Source: Nymphaea colorata (Eukaryota > Streptophyta > Magnoliopsida > Nymphaeales > Nymphaeaceae). From it: a stretch of 64,000 bases of DNA. The stretch covers positions 27,169,876 through 27,233,875 of the forward strand of contig NC_045142.1 in assembly GCF_008831285.2 (NCBI RefSeq), given 5' to 3'. The notes beneath the pieces are model-generated. The model ran no database searches. It was given only the letters and a program-made list of their open reading frames with translations, and was not told the DNA's origin. The position numbers and the translations under genes are program-made. Below, in pieces: positions 46,516 through 59,327 of this stretch (within the stretch, counting starts at the first letter, position 1; each line of letters begins with the position of its first letter).

Positions 46516-49500
46516 CTATTTGGGTTCAATGTTGGTTGAGACTGTGTAGCCACTGCTATAACTGAACTCATCACTGCACTGTTGGTGCTCCTTGCCTGCA
46601 GGCATGGGATCATTGTAGGGATGGCGAGGCGGAGCGGCCTTGCATGTTCCAAAATCATTAGCAGATGAGGATGCCGACGCGGGGTTGGTGTTCACTCCTT
46701 CGTTCTGCAATATTGTTTCAATCTCCTTGACGATTTCCCCCATGGTGGGACGATCTGATGCAGATTCCTCTACGCAACGCATCGCCAAGTCCACGAACTT
46801 CTCGAAGCCTGCAAGGGCGACCCCGTGAGGGGTCCTGATGGCCGGATCCAGCAACTCCCCCAGGCCGCATGGTTCTTTTCTCTTGTCAATTGCCAATCTC
46901 ACCTCCCTGACGATGTACTTGCCTCTTTCAATTGGTGCTTTAGCTGTTACCAGTTCAAGCATAACCACACCAAAGCTATAAACATCGCTCTTTTCTGTCA
47001 GCTGCTGGGTCATGTAGTACTCCGGATCTAAGTAACCCTGCAATTGCACACAACAGAAAAAGGAAAAGTTACGTGTAATCCGTACATGGTAGTAGCCTGC
47101 ACCAAGCAGCCCAACAACCGTTAACTTGAGTTCTAGTTAGCAAATTAAGCCGCCTCACCAGAGTCCCTTTAACTTGAGTCGAAACATGTCCCTTTGCAGT
47201 ATCAGCTACAAGTTTGGAGAGGCCGAAATCTGCAACTTTGGCTACTAAACTTTCATCCAGAAGAATATTTGTAGATTTAACATCTCTGTGGATTATCGGA
47301 GGATTGGCAAGTTCATGCAGATAAGCCAATCCTCTAGCAGAACCCAATGAAACACGAAGTCTCCTCTTCCAGTCAAGATGAATGCCACTCTTGCCTGTTG
47401 AATAGGGGTATTCATCAAATGTTCGGGAAAGGCCCACCCCCTAGGCTTAAGAGCAATTTGGAGGAAAAATGAAGCACGAACGTACGTAAAATCTATGATT
47501 CTAGTCTACATACCGGACAAGCTATCTTTAAGTGATCCGTTTGGAACAAATTCATAGACTAGCATCTGTTCACCACGGTCAAAACAAAAGCCGACAAGTC
47601 CAACAAGATTTTTGTGATGAACTCTGGACAGTAGCTCAATTTCTGTCTTGAACTCGACCCCACCTTGCATGGAACCCTGCATAGCCCTCTTGATCGCTAC
47701 CATCTGACCAGTTGGCAAGATCCCCCTATAGACCTGAAGAAAAGTGTCTGGATGTTATATTCCCTTCTGGACTTCCAAAACGAAACAGGAAAAGGGAAAA
47801 ATGATGTCCTTTACCTTGCCATAGCCTCCGGATCCTATCTCGTTTCTTGCTGAGAAATTGTCTGTGCACTTCTTGACTTCATCATATGAAAACCACCGAG
47901 CTCCTTTCAACTGCGGTGCATCCCCACTGTCTTTACCACTGGTCGCTCCCCAAGACGCTGTAAATCGTATGCAACAAGAGATGCAGTCAAGGCCGAGAAC
48001 TGTGAAAGCCACTCTACGACACGAGGGAAATCCATTTTTTTTTTCAATGAATTTAACACATCGCAACACCTCCACCACTTAGGATGCGGGTGTCCAAAGA
48101 TTTGAACAGAACATTACCAAAAGGCCTGCTTCCAGCCATAGCCCTTTTCGCCCGCCTCTTTTGTCGGATGGCATATACACCAAGAGCTAGAAGCGCAAGA
48201 ACCAAAACTGAGCAGCCAACTGCTATGCCAATGACGACAGTAATAGGAAGAGATTTGCCACCATTTTCATCTGGCAGGAAAACATACATATATTGGACAC
48301 AAGTCGGTCTGTTACGAGCAAACCACATAATTCACGATAAATCCAAAAAGAAAGGCACGTGTTACCAAGTGAAGGGCACAGGAGGGTGGAATACCTGGGA
48401 AGTGATATGGGAAGGCCTCGAAGTAATATGGTCCAAATTCGGGAGGTGGCTTGAATGTTTGGTTAGTCAGCTCGAAACCAAACGTGTAGACTTGTGTCCT
48501 GGTTAAATACATCCCAGCTGATGGGAAAAGAGCTATGCGGAGTTGCACATAGTCGCTTTCATCAAAGAACGGGTTCTGGACAAACACTGAACCAGGTACC
48601 AAATCTAGCTTTTTCCAAAGCATTTGTTCTAGAGCTTGAAATGCGGTGGCGTTGGACAAGTCTGAGAAATGGATTGCCCTAAAATGCATAACTCCCTGGT
48701 ATGGGTATGCACATTCACAACTGCTGGGGTTAAGCATCTGGGGTGTTACACATTGTACATTGCTGCAGTTTGCTAAGCTGGTTGAGTACGGTTTTGCATC
48801 TTCTAGAGTCGGCTTGCAGATTCGGAGGCTTGGCTGGGATGTACAAATGGGATTTCCAGCAAGCCTGAAAATTTGAATGGCAAATTAATTGCAACATCAC
48901 AAATACTCAAGAAATAATTAAATAAATATGTGTGATTCAGATGTCTCGTACATCAGCGTGACATTCTTGTTGCTGTCCCCAATTGTGGCATCGGAGATTT
49001 GGTTGTATTCGAGGTCTACGTATTGTAATTGTGTAGAAATGCTGGTTCCCATACTGAACGTGCCATTGAATTGGTTCCTCTTCAATCGCCTGCAGTTTTA
49101 AGAAAGAGAAAAAGTTAAGCTGCCAAAATTTGGACCGATCAACCAAGTACATAATCATTTTTGCTTACACTCTTTGAAGAGAAGCTAGACTGAACAAGCC
49201 CGGCGGTACCTCTCCTTCCAGTTTTCCAGATTCTAGAACTCTACACCATTGCCAATATATTAGGAAGGGGGTAAGGGAATCTCATAAAACCTGAAAGCAA
49301 GATGAGAACTCACAGTGTCGTTAGAGACTGTATTGTTGTGAACCAAGATGGAGCTACGGATGCATCAAACGAGTTGTTGCTCAAGTCCCTGTAGAAGAAG
49401 ACGAGATCTTTCAAGGACAGAGCAAGAGATGTGGTGCTGCGGGCACAGTGCAGCAGTATATATAATTTTATACGTAAATTCCCCTTACACATAGTTGAGG

Positions 49501-49958
49501 CTTTTCATTGCCGTTAAATTGGGCAGAGGGCCTGTCAATTGATTGGCTGCCAAATTCCTAGAAAAATGTAGAAGAGTTGAAAACTATGCGAACTAACTGC
49601 AAGTCCAGTAAAAATCCATCAGATTAAAGTACGCAGAACTTACAGTTCGTTGATTTTTGTAAGGTTGCTGAGGGACGGCACTGTACCACTAAAGGAATTC
49701 CTATCAAGTCGGCTTTTTTTTCCAAAATAAATCCCCGAATCAAATAATTATATAAATGGATTAGATTACAATGATGCAAAAAACAGTCCTAAACAAGCAA
49801 TTGGAAAGAAAAGATATCTTGGAATACTCACAGGACCTCAAGTGTTTGTACAAGTCCGATGGTAGAAGGTATTGGTCCAGAAAATTTGTTTCCGTCAAAC
49901 AGTCTTTTACAAGCAATCAGTTGGGAAGAAAATCATGCATGAGTCGAAATCATACAAA

Positions 49959-49998
<40 letters not shown>

Positions 49999-51898
49999 GA
50001 GAAGAAGAAGGTGCTTACACGTGTATAAGTATCATGTCTGAACGAAAGAGGCTTTCTGGAACAGTACCCGATAGTTGGTTCCTGTTAAAATGGCTGCACC
50101 TCCAAAAAAATAGTCAAATAAGTCTATTACCCGTGTTGCTGCACGAACGAAGTGGTTCTTTTTTCTGGGTTTCAACTTACAAGTGCTTTGTTTTAAGAAG
50201 CATGTCGAGACCGGGTGTATTGCCAGATGAGATCGGAAGGGTCCCACTTAACATGTTGTCTGCGAAATCAAGCCAATATACGTTCGACAATTTACCAAAG
50301 GAGGGAGGTATTTGGCCAGTAAGCTTGTTGTTATTCAGAGCCCTGAAAGGAAACGAAGACCGCACAGGCAACAAGGATACATAAAAATCGAGGAAGCAGA
50401 GAACATAAGTGGTGTCAAATTTCGGGAGAGAAAAAGGAAGGGTGCTTTGAATTCTTACAGGAACGTTAGTTTTTCCAGATTCCCCAATTCTTGGGGCATA
50501 GGACCCGTAAAATTGCAAACTGCCAGAATTCTTGAGACAAAAGAAATCAAATTCTAAAGTCAAATCACCAATTCCAGTTACGAGAATTGAAGTAATCGGA
50601 ATCCAATTTCTCTTACAGGATAGTTAGTTTCACCAGGTTTCCTATACCCGATGGGATTGGACCCGTCAGCCCACGATTGGATGATAAATCCCTACGCCAA
50701 GCATAAAAAATAGCTCATGAGACTGCAGAATACGGTGAGATGGCTTTCGTATGCAAGCCCAAGGCGTGCAGGACAAAAAGGGGGGCACCAACCCCATGAA
50801 AATAAACGCCGTTGCTTGATGATTAAGAAAAGGTGAGACGCAGGAGCAAGGGACTTACAACACCTGCAACTCGGTGAGCGATCCGATGTCACTAATATCA
50901 TTACCTTCAAGACCCATGGATGATAATTTCCTGGAAACAGGGGAAAAGAGAGCGGTAAAGTAAGAAACCGTCAAGTGGATATTTATATAAGTTTGAATCT
51001 CAACGAAGCTCAGGTTGACACTCACAAGCTAGTCACCCTAGAACCAGTGCAGCCGACGCCCTCCCATGGTGCATCGCAAGGGTCTCCCCTTTTCCAGCTT
51101 GGTGGTGTATTTCGCCAGATGTTCATAAGGGAAGTTAGTGCAGCAGCTGTTGTCACATTATTCAAGAACAAGTTATAGTCGAGAATCATTGGTAGATGCG
51201 TATAGCAGAATGGGTTTGGCGTCTTAAGTGCGTTTCAGCCTCTCCCACGAATTCGATTTTTCATAGAAGAAGAAGAGATCAATATCAGAAAAAAATGCAG
51301 TCCTTCGATCAACTTAAGCAATAGCAGGATCCAGAGGCTGCCCTCCGATTTTACAACCATGGCAAGATTATGCATGTCATAAACTAAGCATATTCCTTGC
51401 AGAAAAGCTGAAGTTGTTATGTTGATAGCAGCTACATTCATCGAACTAATCTAACGGCGGTTTTCACGTTGCTAGCTACAGGGCCGTAAAACAGAGCTAA
51501 ATTGTTCAAAAACTAGTTCACATGAATGATTTGATTTCCTCAAGTTGCTTCACAGTTACAATAGAGGTAAGCTCAAAGGCAGATCTAAAATGGCAGATTA
51601 AACCAACTATAGCTCCATTGATCTGGAGAATAACGCTAAAATAACTAATGGGAGCATGAAGAACACCAGGCATATTACGCTTGCTCCGTTTGGCAGTAAC
51701 AATAGAGAAGAGCAAAAAGCAGGCTGGTTGCGCCTGTACAAGAGCTAGAAGCAAAGAGGAAGGATGAAGAATCAAGTCTGACAGAGAGAGAGAGAGAGAG
51801 AGAGAACCGTCTTCAGGATATGTATCAGCTGTTACTGCAACAAGAAGAAGACATCGAAGAAGCAGCAAGCAGAAGCAAGGCCAACGAATCTCCGCCAT
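46516..51898 (-). CDS. LRR receptor-like kinase, LRR-VIII-1 / HPCA1 family
   Basis: Nineteen exons join in phase to 968 residues: 51898-51808, 51146-51026, 50930-50859, 50691-50617, 50530-50459, 50342-50181, 50093-50019, 49903-49832, 49712-49644, 49557-49489, 49388-49314, 49240-49169, 49089-48952, 48864-48395, 48270-48118, 47957-47815, 47733-47514, 47394-47159, 47037-46516. Signal peptide (1-24), LRR N-terminal cap ([16 protein letters not shown]), about ten LRRs mostly on exons of 69-75 bases, a juxtamembrane cysteine region (C421, C426, C437, C439), one membrane span (about 553-578) and a kinase with [15 protein letters not shown] (K658), HRDVKSTN (D754) and DFG (772) all conserved. Family knowledge: Arabidopsis HPCA1 senses extracellular hydrogen peroxide through cysteines in this region and triggers calcium influx. 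Whether this paralogue does so is inferred. The exon 9 acceptor lies in a purine run. Confidence 0.92.
49968..49995. repeat. (AG)n microsatellite in a receptor-kinase intron
   Basis: An AG tract of about thirteen units lies in the intron between LRR exons 7 and 8. Confidence 0.95.
51783..51805. repeat. (AG)n microsatellite at the first splice donor
   Basis: The tract ends within the first bases of intron 1 of the receptor gene, so the donor reads GTTCTCTC on the coding strand. Length variation here could alter splicing; that is inference. Confidence 0.9.
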
Positions 51899-53146
51899 TA
51901 CGACTTGTGAGGGCGGAGGAGGAGCAATCCCTGTAGAGCTTGATTGGAAGTGGGAGAAATCGCTTCAGAGGAACGTCAACTCACGGCCAAATGCAGCCCC
52001 TCCATTATGATCAAACCAAGCCCCTCTCTCGTCTTTTTCTCTCCCTCCCCGAAGCAGCCAAAACAAAACCATCTACACGGTAATAATTGTTGGAATAATT
52101 TCACACCGCACCACCACCGGTCCACCACCACCACCACCATCACTCCTCTCCTCTTTGCTTACAAGCCAATCCATGTCCCCTCTCCCCGGCTCCCTTCGTT
52201 TCACCGTTTCCTCCTCCCCATCGCAGAAATATCGGCCGCCGGGGACCCCACCCTCACCGTGCCGTGGAAATTTGTAACCAAGACCCGGTCAACTCCGATA
52301 CCAATTCTCTTGGAACTATCAGTCCACAAGGTTGGGTCCTACAGCTTCGCCTGGTTGGACAATTAAGCCCAATGTCTCCATCACCGCACCACTGACATCC
52401 GCAGCGCCAACCACCCACTTAATGCCAATAAGTATATATTAATCTGCAAACCGTGACGTCTTCAACTCTTCAAAATTTGGGAAACATTTTCGAACATTTT
52501 TTTTTTTTGGTTCATGTTCATGCGTTGATCATAGTCCAATACCATTAACACTGTTTATTTGTGCATCATACTTCAATTGCTAATGTGGATTAAGAACCAC
52601 AAGCTATGGGCAGGTAAAAAGAGAAAAATGTGGAGCGTCAAATCGACGACCCTCGATCAAGTCTGAACCTTGTAATTTTTTAATCCAAGCTTAATTTGGC
52701 ATGATGTGATAGTTATTGAAATTAAAAATTACCACACAAAAAGATATATACGTACATACACACGCCACCATCACCACCAATTTGGCCATCGAACGATATA
52801 ATCGGATTCAATTTCAGAGAGTTCAAAATAAATTGGACTCAGTTTTTTAGCTGACCATAAAAACTGGTTGGCATATTTTTATAATTTTTGTTTAGAAAGA
52901 CATTCTGGACATTTTACGTTAAATTTATATGGTTCAGTTTTGAAAAATGAAATCTGGCCGTCAAAGTGTTCAGACTGCGCAAAACAAAAGTCGAAGTCAT
53001 TATATAATCTTACAAATTAAGAAGTCAGTCCTTAACAACTACTAGCCAGATGAGGATAAAATTATTGGCAATAATATTGGACCACTCAGTCATGTTTGAA
53101 TCGGTCAATTCGAATGGGTACGTAGAAAACTTTTACAAATTAACAT

Positions 53147-53186
<40 letters not shown>

Positions 53187-53582
53187 ATTCAGCCAATTCC
53201 GTTCTTGTTCTACTTGCTTTTGGTACTTGTGAAAAACGAATCATGATCAAAATAAAATCTTATTTTTCAACAAAGGGCTCAACATTTAATGTTGCAAGTC
53301 AAAGATTATATATGGTTATCTTGCTGTCTAGTTATTAACGGGAACATCAATCCATTATTATTATTCTATCTTAACAATGGAGCGTGAGAATTTGTTGGTA
53401 CATTTTTATTACCGGATGCAGTTGCGAAGGAAGGCGACTTATGTATCCAGTCCAGATACCTCATTCACCGCATCGTCCTTTTCTAAACCCAGTTTTTCCG
53501 TCCGGTATGGCCATCGGCCGCGGCGAGACAGCTAAAAGTGACAGCGATGGACGACGTGTTAGGCTCTCCCACATCCGTCCGC
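51899..53582. other. Upstream region of the receptor kinase gene
   Basis: No gene is supported. A frame at 51944-52366 has a skewed composition (histidine/threonine from a caccac repeat at 52105-52140) and no domain. An (AT)n tract lies at 53151-53184. Confidence 0.5.
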
Positions 53583-53670
53583 CTATTTACTGTAGCACGG
53601 GACGGGAGTTGGTTGGTTCAATGGGATTGTTGAATTCGATATAATAGCGCTGTCCCGTAGGCTGAGAGAG
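53583..53670. repeat. Dispersed repeat, copy 2 (other copy near 43970)
   Basis: It shares tttactgtagcac(g/a)ggac(g/a)gg and the closing tgtcccgtaggctga with 43970-44075. See that entry. Confidence 0.7.
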
Positions 53671-56100
53671 GAGAAGCAGACAGGCTGCTTATCCCCATTC
53701 CCCGGCCCTCCCTTCATTAATTACTCAACACCATTCCTTCAATGCATTTCATGCCAGTTGCGCATAATAATGATCTTTTTGGATGAGTTTAAGCAATTAT
53801 CGCCCTCTTTCCTTCACCGATCGATCGATCTCCATAACTACATCGCCTCAATCGGACTTACTTTCGCTGCAGTCAATCAGTAGGTCCATCATCTTGGCTG
53901 CAAAGTACGAAATCGAGCCTTGTCGCGCCGTCTCAACTTTAACAGTACCCTTAGAACCACGTTTTCTTACATGTGGTATGGACCTAAGATCCACGTACTG
54001 CTCACATCCCCTGTTTTTTTGTTTTCTTTGGTTAGACAGGGGATCTCAAGTAGCTTGGATTGATTTCAAATCAGCCTCTATCAAACACCACCACCTTAGA
54101 CGACTTAGAGTTAACTCGGCATGGGGACACATAAACGCTTTTGAATCATCCTAGACAGGGGGGATGAGTCCATCTGCAATTTGTCGGTATGAGGGTGGGA
54201 CCAACCTGGTGTAGGTAATCAATTATTATACATACATGAAGTCCAGCATGAAAATTAGAGGGAAGTGCCAACTCACAGCATGTGTAATTAATTCCTTACG
54301 GATCCCTCCTGTCCTGTCCTCCCTGTCCTGTCCTCATCCTTTAAACCCTCTTTTCTATCTATACATACATACACATCCATCATCCAGAGCATAGGCAGCC
54401 AAGAGTGAAAATGACCATAGGACGCACATTCTGGATGCCATACATCCTGGGATGAATGAGAGTCGTCCTTTTCTAAACCCTGTTAATGTGCCGTTGCAGT
54501 TGCATGGGAAGTGCACTGTATTTTTAACGCACATTTTCTTACAAACTATATTTTTAAAAGCACTATCTCTTAACATAGTTATACAGACTCCCCCCACCCC
54601 AACAAACCTTTGTGGATCTCCTATTACGTAATTCAGTAAATGCTTGGTGTCATATAATAAACTCCTCAAGACTGAATCATCAACCACCTCAAAAAAAAAA
54701 AATTGAGAATAGAAACATAATAAAAGAGATATTATGCCGATTTACATGGAAAACCCTCTATTGAACAAGAGAGAAAAACGATGTGGCCACAGTAAAACAG
54801 TTCACTACGTGAAATCAGGTTCAACAAGAGATCCGGCTTTGCTCACTTGATGGTGGAAGAGGCTCTCCCTCTTTCTTACATACCCACAAGCATGTATAAG
54901 AATTCCCCATAGAAAAAAGCTCTGTCCATTCCTAAGAAACAAAAATATGTAAAAGTTTAAAGTTTCGGCCCAAAATATGAACAAGTGTAAACCGCTTTAC
55001 TTCAACCCCACATTTCACTCTCTACAATACAACAATGAGAACTAAATGAGAAATGGATTCTCCCACATGAAGATGGACCCAAATTTAATAATTAACACAT
55101 GTTTTTTGGTACACGAAGCATTGTATAATTATGTCAAGACATTAACGGTTTTATCCAAAAAATAACATCCACAAACACACACTAAGAATTTTTGAAAGAA
55201 AAAAAATACAAATCCATGCTCAGTGTTTTGATTCAATAACAAATCCATGCTTCAGTTTTGGTGGTCAAAAAGGGGCCCTCAACTCTTTCTACGATGGTCT
55301 CAAACAACCACACCTTTTATAAAAAGTACTACAATAATAAGCTCGAACACTAAACTGCCCTCGCTGAACAAATTTTCTTTTAAAAACATAAAAAATTTAA
55401 AATGAAAAAAAAAAAGCTGCCCCCCTCTTGGCATCCCGCTAGCATTGACAGCGGTTGCTCATCTTTTCCAGAGGCTTGGGTTAGAGAGAGGGTTCAGTGC
55501 TTAGAATTGCTTTCAGATGTGCGTGAAACTTACGATTATTCCATTAAACTGATATGCCACTGTTTCTAGTTGAGAGAAAAACAGGCTCACGTACACCAAA
55601 CTGGTAATCAATTAGCTTTATCGGCGAATCGACTCGACCAACTACGTTACACCATTGAATCCGTCAAGATTTGTGTTGAAATAGCTGCAGCCCATCGCCG
55701 CTTTTTTTTAGAAAGAAAAAAAAAAACCGTGAAAATATTATACGAATGACCTCTATTTACAGCTATCCATATCTCCTTGCCAATTCTTGCCGCGTCCGCC
55801 AAGTCGGCGAAAGCGAACGAGGCGACTACATAATTTCTGCAAACGCGAGTGTGTCTCTTACGCGCCGCCGCTTGGGGATCAATTGATGTGAGAGTAACCA
55901 ATGGCAATAGCAGCGAAGCGTCTAAGACATCAACTCGAGCTCGACTTCTTTAACAAATAAATGTGGGTTTGTTTAACTCGACTCAGCTTCCCCTTTTCTT
56001 CTATTTCACCGTTTTTTTTTTTGCCGATTTCTAGCCAACCTTTTTTGTTAAAAGGAGCCGAGCTCCATACACAATTTTAATCGAGTCTTCTTCCTCTTCA
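53671..56100. other. Intergenic, no gene recognised
   Basis: Only short frames without domains. A ctgtcctgtcctccctgtcctgtcct low-complexity stretch lies near 54310. 55920-56090 carries ctcgagctcgac-type words of an old dispersed repeat. Confidence 0.5.
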
Positions 56101-56208
56101 CCATTCCTTTTCTCTCCTCACCTTCCGGCCTTCCCGCCCCAGCGCCCCTTTCGTTCGCCTTTTTTTTTTTTACCATTCCTTTTCTCTCCTCACCTTCCGG
56201 CCTTCCCG
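56101..56208. repeat. 36-bp exact direct repeat, two copies
   Basis: The pyrimidine-rich segment ccattccttttctctcctca plus ccttccggccttcccg occurs at 56101-56136 and 56173-56208, 72 bases apart. On the minus strand it gives the repeated frame GRPEGEERKGMV, which I do not consider a real protein. Confidence 0.95.
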
Positions 56209-56688
56209 TCCTCTTCATTAGCCCTTTTTTTTTCTCTCCTAGACTCTCCACCCACCCATCGCTTCTTCTTCCCCTTTCCTTTTCTCTTTCCTCACCCTTC
56301 CTCCTCCATCCTCCGACGGACTCTTCGAGCAGCACTGGTGATGGCGGCGTTGGTGTTCGGCGACCGGCGGCGGTGGGCGGGACCAAAGGTAGCGAGGGTT
56401 CTCTTTTCGAGCCGAGGGCTCTGAGCATAGAACCCTTGCTCGCTCTGATGCATCAGAACCCTCGTGCTGAGCTGAGCAACCCTCCCTCGAGCGTCATGGT
56501 GCTGAGACCTTTGATCGAGAGCTTTATAAATCGATCCGACCTTTTTTTCTAGGTTTTTGTCATTGGTATTCTTATCTTCTCTGCGGAGGCCTCCAAAGCG
56601 CCGGTCTCATCTTCTCGCCTCCGCTGTCATCTCCTTCCGTAGCAGGAAGAAACTCACGCCTGCCTGCCATCTCCTAGGAAGAAGTAAG
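56209..56688. other. GC-rich region next to copia element 4
   Basis: Pyrimidine-rich, then GC-rich DNA with a TATA-like tttataaat at 56523. It could be the promoter and first exon of a gene cut by copia element 4, but no convincing protein frame is seen. Confidence 0.35.
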
Positions 56689-56984
56689 TGTTGAAATAAC
56701 AGAGTAAAGAAGATAGAGGAAACACGCAGAGGTTAATGTGGTTAGGCCTCATCAATGGCCTACATCCACACATAAGACAGCACACTGGCTTATATCTCAC
56801 TCATAATAAGTTCCTTTTACAAGTGTGAAAACTTAAAACAAAAACATACACACCTCCACCGTGAAAGAACCGAAACTGAAGGTAGGAGATGATAACTGTT
56901 AAAATAACTGCCAACCAACAAAATGAACGACCAAAATTTAAGACACGCCTTTATAAAAAAAATAAACAAAAACGTTCTTCAACA
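56689..56984 (-). repeat. 3' LTR of copia element 4
   Basis: It carries the same body as 61877-62195 but lacks about 22 bases near its 5' end (the actgatcagaaagacgtgc region of the other copy). Confidence 0.92.
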
Positions 56985-56999
56985 TTCCCCCTCAAGTGG

Positions 57000-59327
57000 G
57001 GCTTAGAGATTATAGCATCTCCACTTGGATTTTAGCTCCTCAAGTAGTCTCATATCCAAGCCTTTAGTTAATCCATCGACAAGCTAATCATTGCTTCTAG
57101 TGTATGGAGTTGTAATCATCCTTTTCTGAACTTGTTCGCGCACATAATGACAGTCAATTTCTATGTGTTTAGTGCGCTCATGAAATATTGAATTAGCCGC
57201 AATGTGTATCGCTGTTTGGTTGTCACAATGCATAGGAACTGATTTTTCAACTTTGAATCCCATTTCACAAATGAAAGATTTAACCTAAACAAGTTCACTC
57301 GCTGTAGTAGCCATAACTCTATATTCTGCTTCTGCACTGGATCGTGACATTCTATGTTGTTTTTTACTTTTCCATGTCACTAAATTTCCTCCAACAAAAA
57401 CATAGTATCATGATGTGGATTTTTTATCTGTGCTGCCAGCCCAATCAGCATTTGTGAATCCTCTGATATCAATGTTCTCATTTGCCTTGTACCATAATCC
57501 TTATCAATGTTCTCATTTGTACCATAATCCTTGACCTAGAGAGCCTTTCAAATATCTCAAAATTCTATCAATAGCTTTCATATGTATATTTTTAGGAAAA
57601 TGCATAAACTGACTGACCTGACTGATGGCAAAAGGTCGTGTTATTGTAAGATAAATCAGTCTTCCAACCAATCGTTGATATCTAGAAACATCTTCTAGAG
57701 CTTTATCATTTTTCACATCCAATTTTATGTAGGGTTCAATAGGTGTTAAGGCAGGTTTGGCTCCAAGTTTTTCTGTTTCTTTGAGAAGATCAAGTGTGTA
57801 TTTTCTTTGAGACATAAAAATCCCTTTCTTTGATTTAGATATTTTTATCTCAAGAAAATATCTCAACTTTCCCAAATCTTTTATTTCAAAAGTTTGGTGA
57901 AGAAATTGTTTGGTGGCAGAAATCTGGTCTTGATTATTTCCTGTTATAATAATATCATCTACATAAACAAGAATTATTACTATTGTCTCTTTAACCCTTT
58001 TGATAAATATTGAGTTGTCTGCAAGACTACGTTTGAATCCTTTGTCTTCTAAAGTAGTGCTTAAGTTTTGATGCCATGCACGAGGAGATTGTTTAAGACC
58101 ATATATAGACTTTTTGAGCTTGCACAGTAAGTTTGGATTTCCTTCTTGTGGGTGCCCTGGAGGTAATTGCATATATACTTCCTCGTTCAAATCACCTTGT
58201 AGAAATGCATTTTTTACATCTAACTGAAACAGTTCCCAATTGAGATTGCAAGCAATGGATAAAATAATTCTGACAGTATTCATTTTAACAACGAGAGCAA
58301 ATGTTTCATCATAGTCCAATCCATGAGTTTGAGTGTAACCTTTTGCAACAAGTCGAGCTTTGTGTCGCTCTATGGTACCGTCACTATGATACTTGGTTTT
58401 AAAAATCCACCTACAGCCAATCACCTTCTTATCATTTGGCACTTGAACAAGTTCCCAAGTATTATTTTTATAAAGAGCATTTAGCTTTTCATTAATCGCT
58501 TCTACCCAAACACAACTCTTCACAACTTCTTGATAGGAATATGGATCAACAACTTTAGATATATTACTCAAGTATGCAACATGCTTTGATGATACCCGAT
58601 CATTGCATAGATAATTATTAATTGAAAAAGTTTGAGTAGAGTAAGTAACATAGTCATGCAAATACCTTGGAGGATACGTGTCCCTTTGAGATCTTCTCAC
58701 TGTAGTCTCTAAAATTGAATTTTGGATAGCTTCACCTTCATTAGTAGTACCATCATCAGCATCATCTTGATTTGTCACTTCATTAAGGTCTACTCGCGGT
58801 TGAAGTGAAGTGATAAACACATCAAACTCTTTGTAGTCCTCCATTGTAGGTGCAACATTATGATTTGATGACTCCCCCTTTCGCTCAATGACCTTAAAGA
58901 ATGGTTCCTGCTCATCAAAACAAATATCTCGTGAGATCAATACTTGGTTGGTTTCTAAATCGAAGCACCGATATCCCTTTTTTGATGAAGAATACCCCAA
59001 GAAGACACACCACTTGGCTCTTTGACTTAATTTGTCAGATCCTTTGCATTTGACAAAAACTACACACCCAAAGGTCCTTAAGTCTGCAATTTTGATAGGT
59101 CTCTTCATAAGAATTTCCATTGGAGATTTGTTATTCAAATGTCTTGATGAAAGTCTGTTTATAATATAACATGCTGTCATAACTGCATCACTCCAAAATC
59201 TTTTTGGTACTGACATTTGAAAAAGTAATGAACGAGTTTTTTCTAATAGATGTCTATTTTTCCTCTCAGCCACCCCGTTCTGTTGGGGAGTATCTACACA
59301 TGTAAACTGATGAGTAATGCCATGCAT
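57000..59327 (-). pseudogene. Copia Pol: integrase end, RT, RNase H (element 4)
   Basis: A long frame (59327-57513, 604 residues) runs from integrase HQFTCVDTPQQNGVAERKN through RT (CRWIFKTKYHSDGTIERHK, QLDVKNAFLQGDLNEEVYM, YVDDIIITGN) to the start of RNase H. In LTITRPFAISQVSQFM the usual three residues after RP are missing (an in-frame 9-base loss). The frame ends after GLWYK at a short tandem duplication (57485-57530). The RNase H remainder (57000-57480) is present in pieces with stops. Confidence 0.9.

Noticed and set aside
51944-52366. 140-codon frame upstream of the receptor kinase
   Set aside because: Low-complexity His/Thr/Pro composition from caccac repeats and no recognisable domain.
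54355-54687. 110-codon minus-strand frame
   Set aside because: No domain or splice context; the sequence is plain AT-rich intergenic DNA.
56048-56428. 126-codon minus-strand frame with internal repeat
   Set aside because: The repeat comes from the 36-bp DNA duplication, and the Lys/Glu/Gly composition is that of simple pyrimidine DNA.
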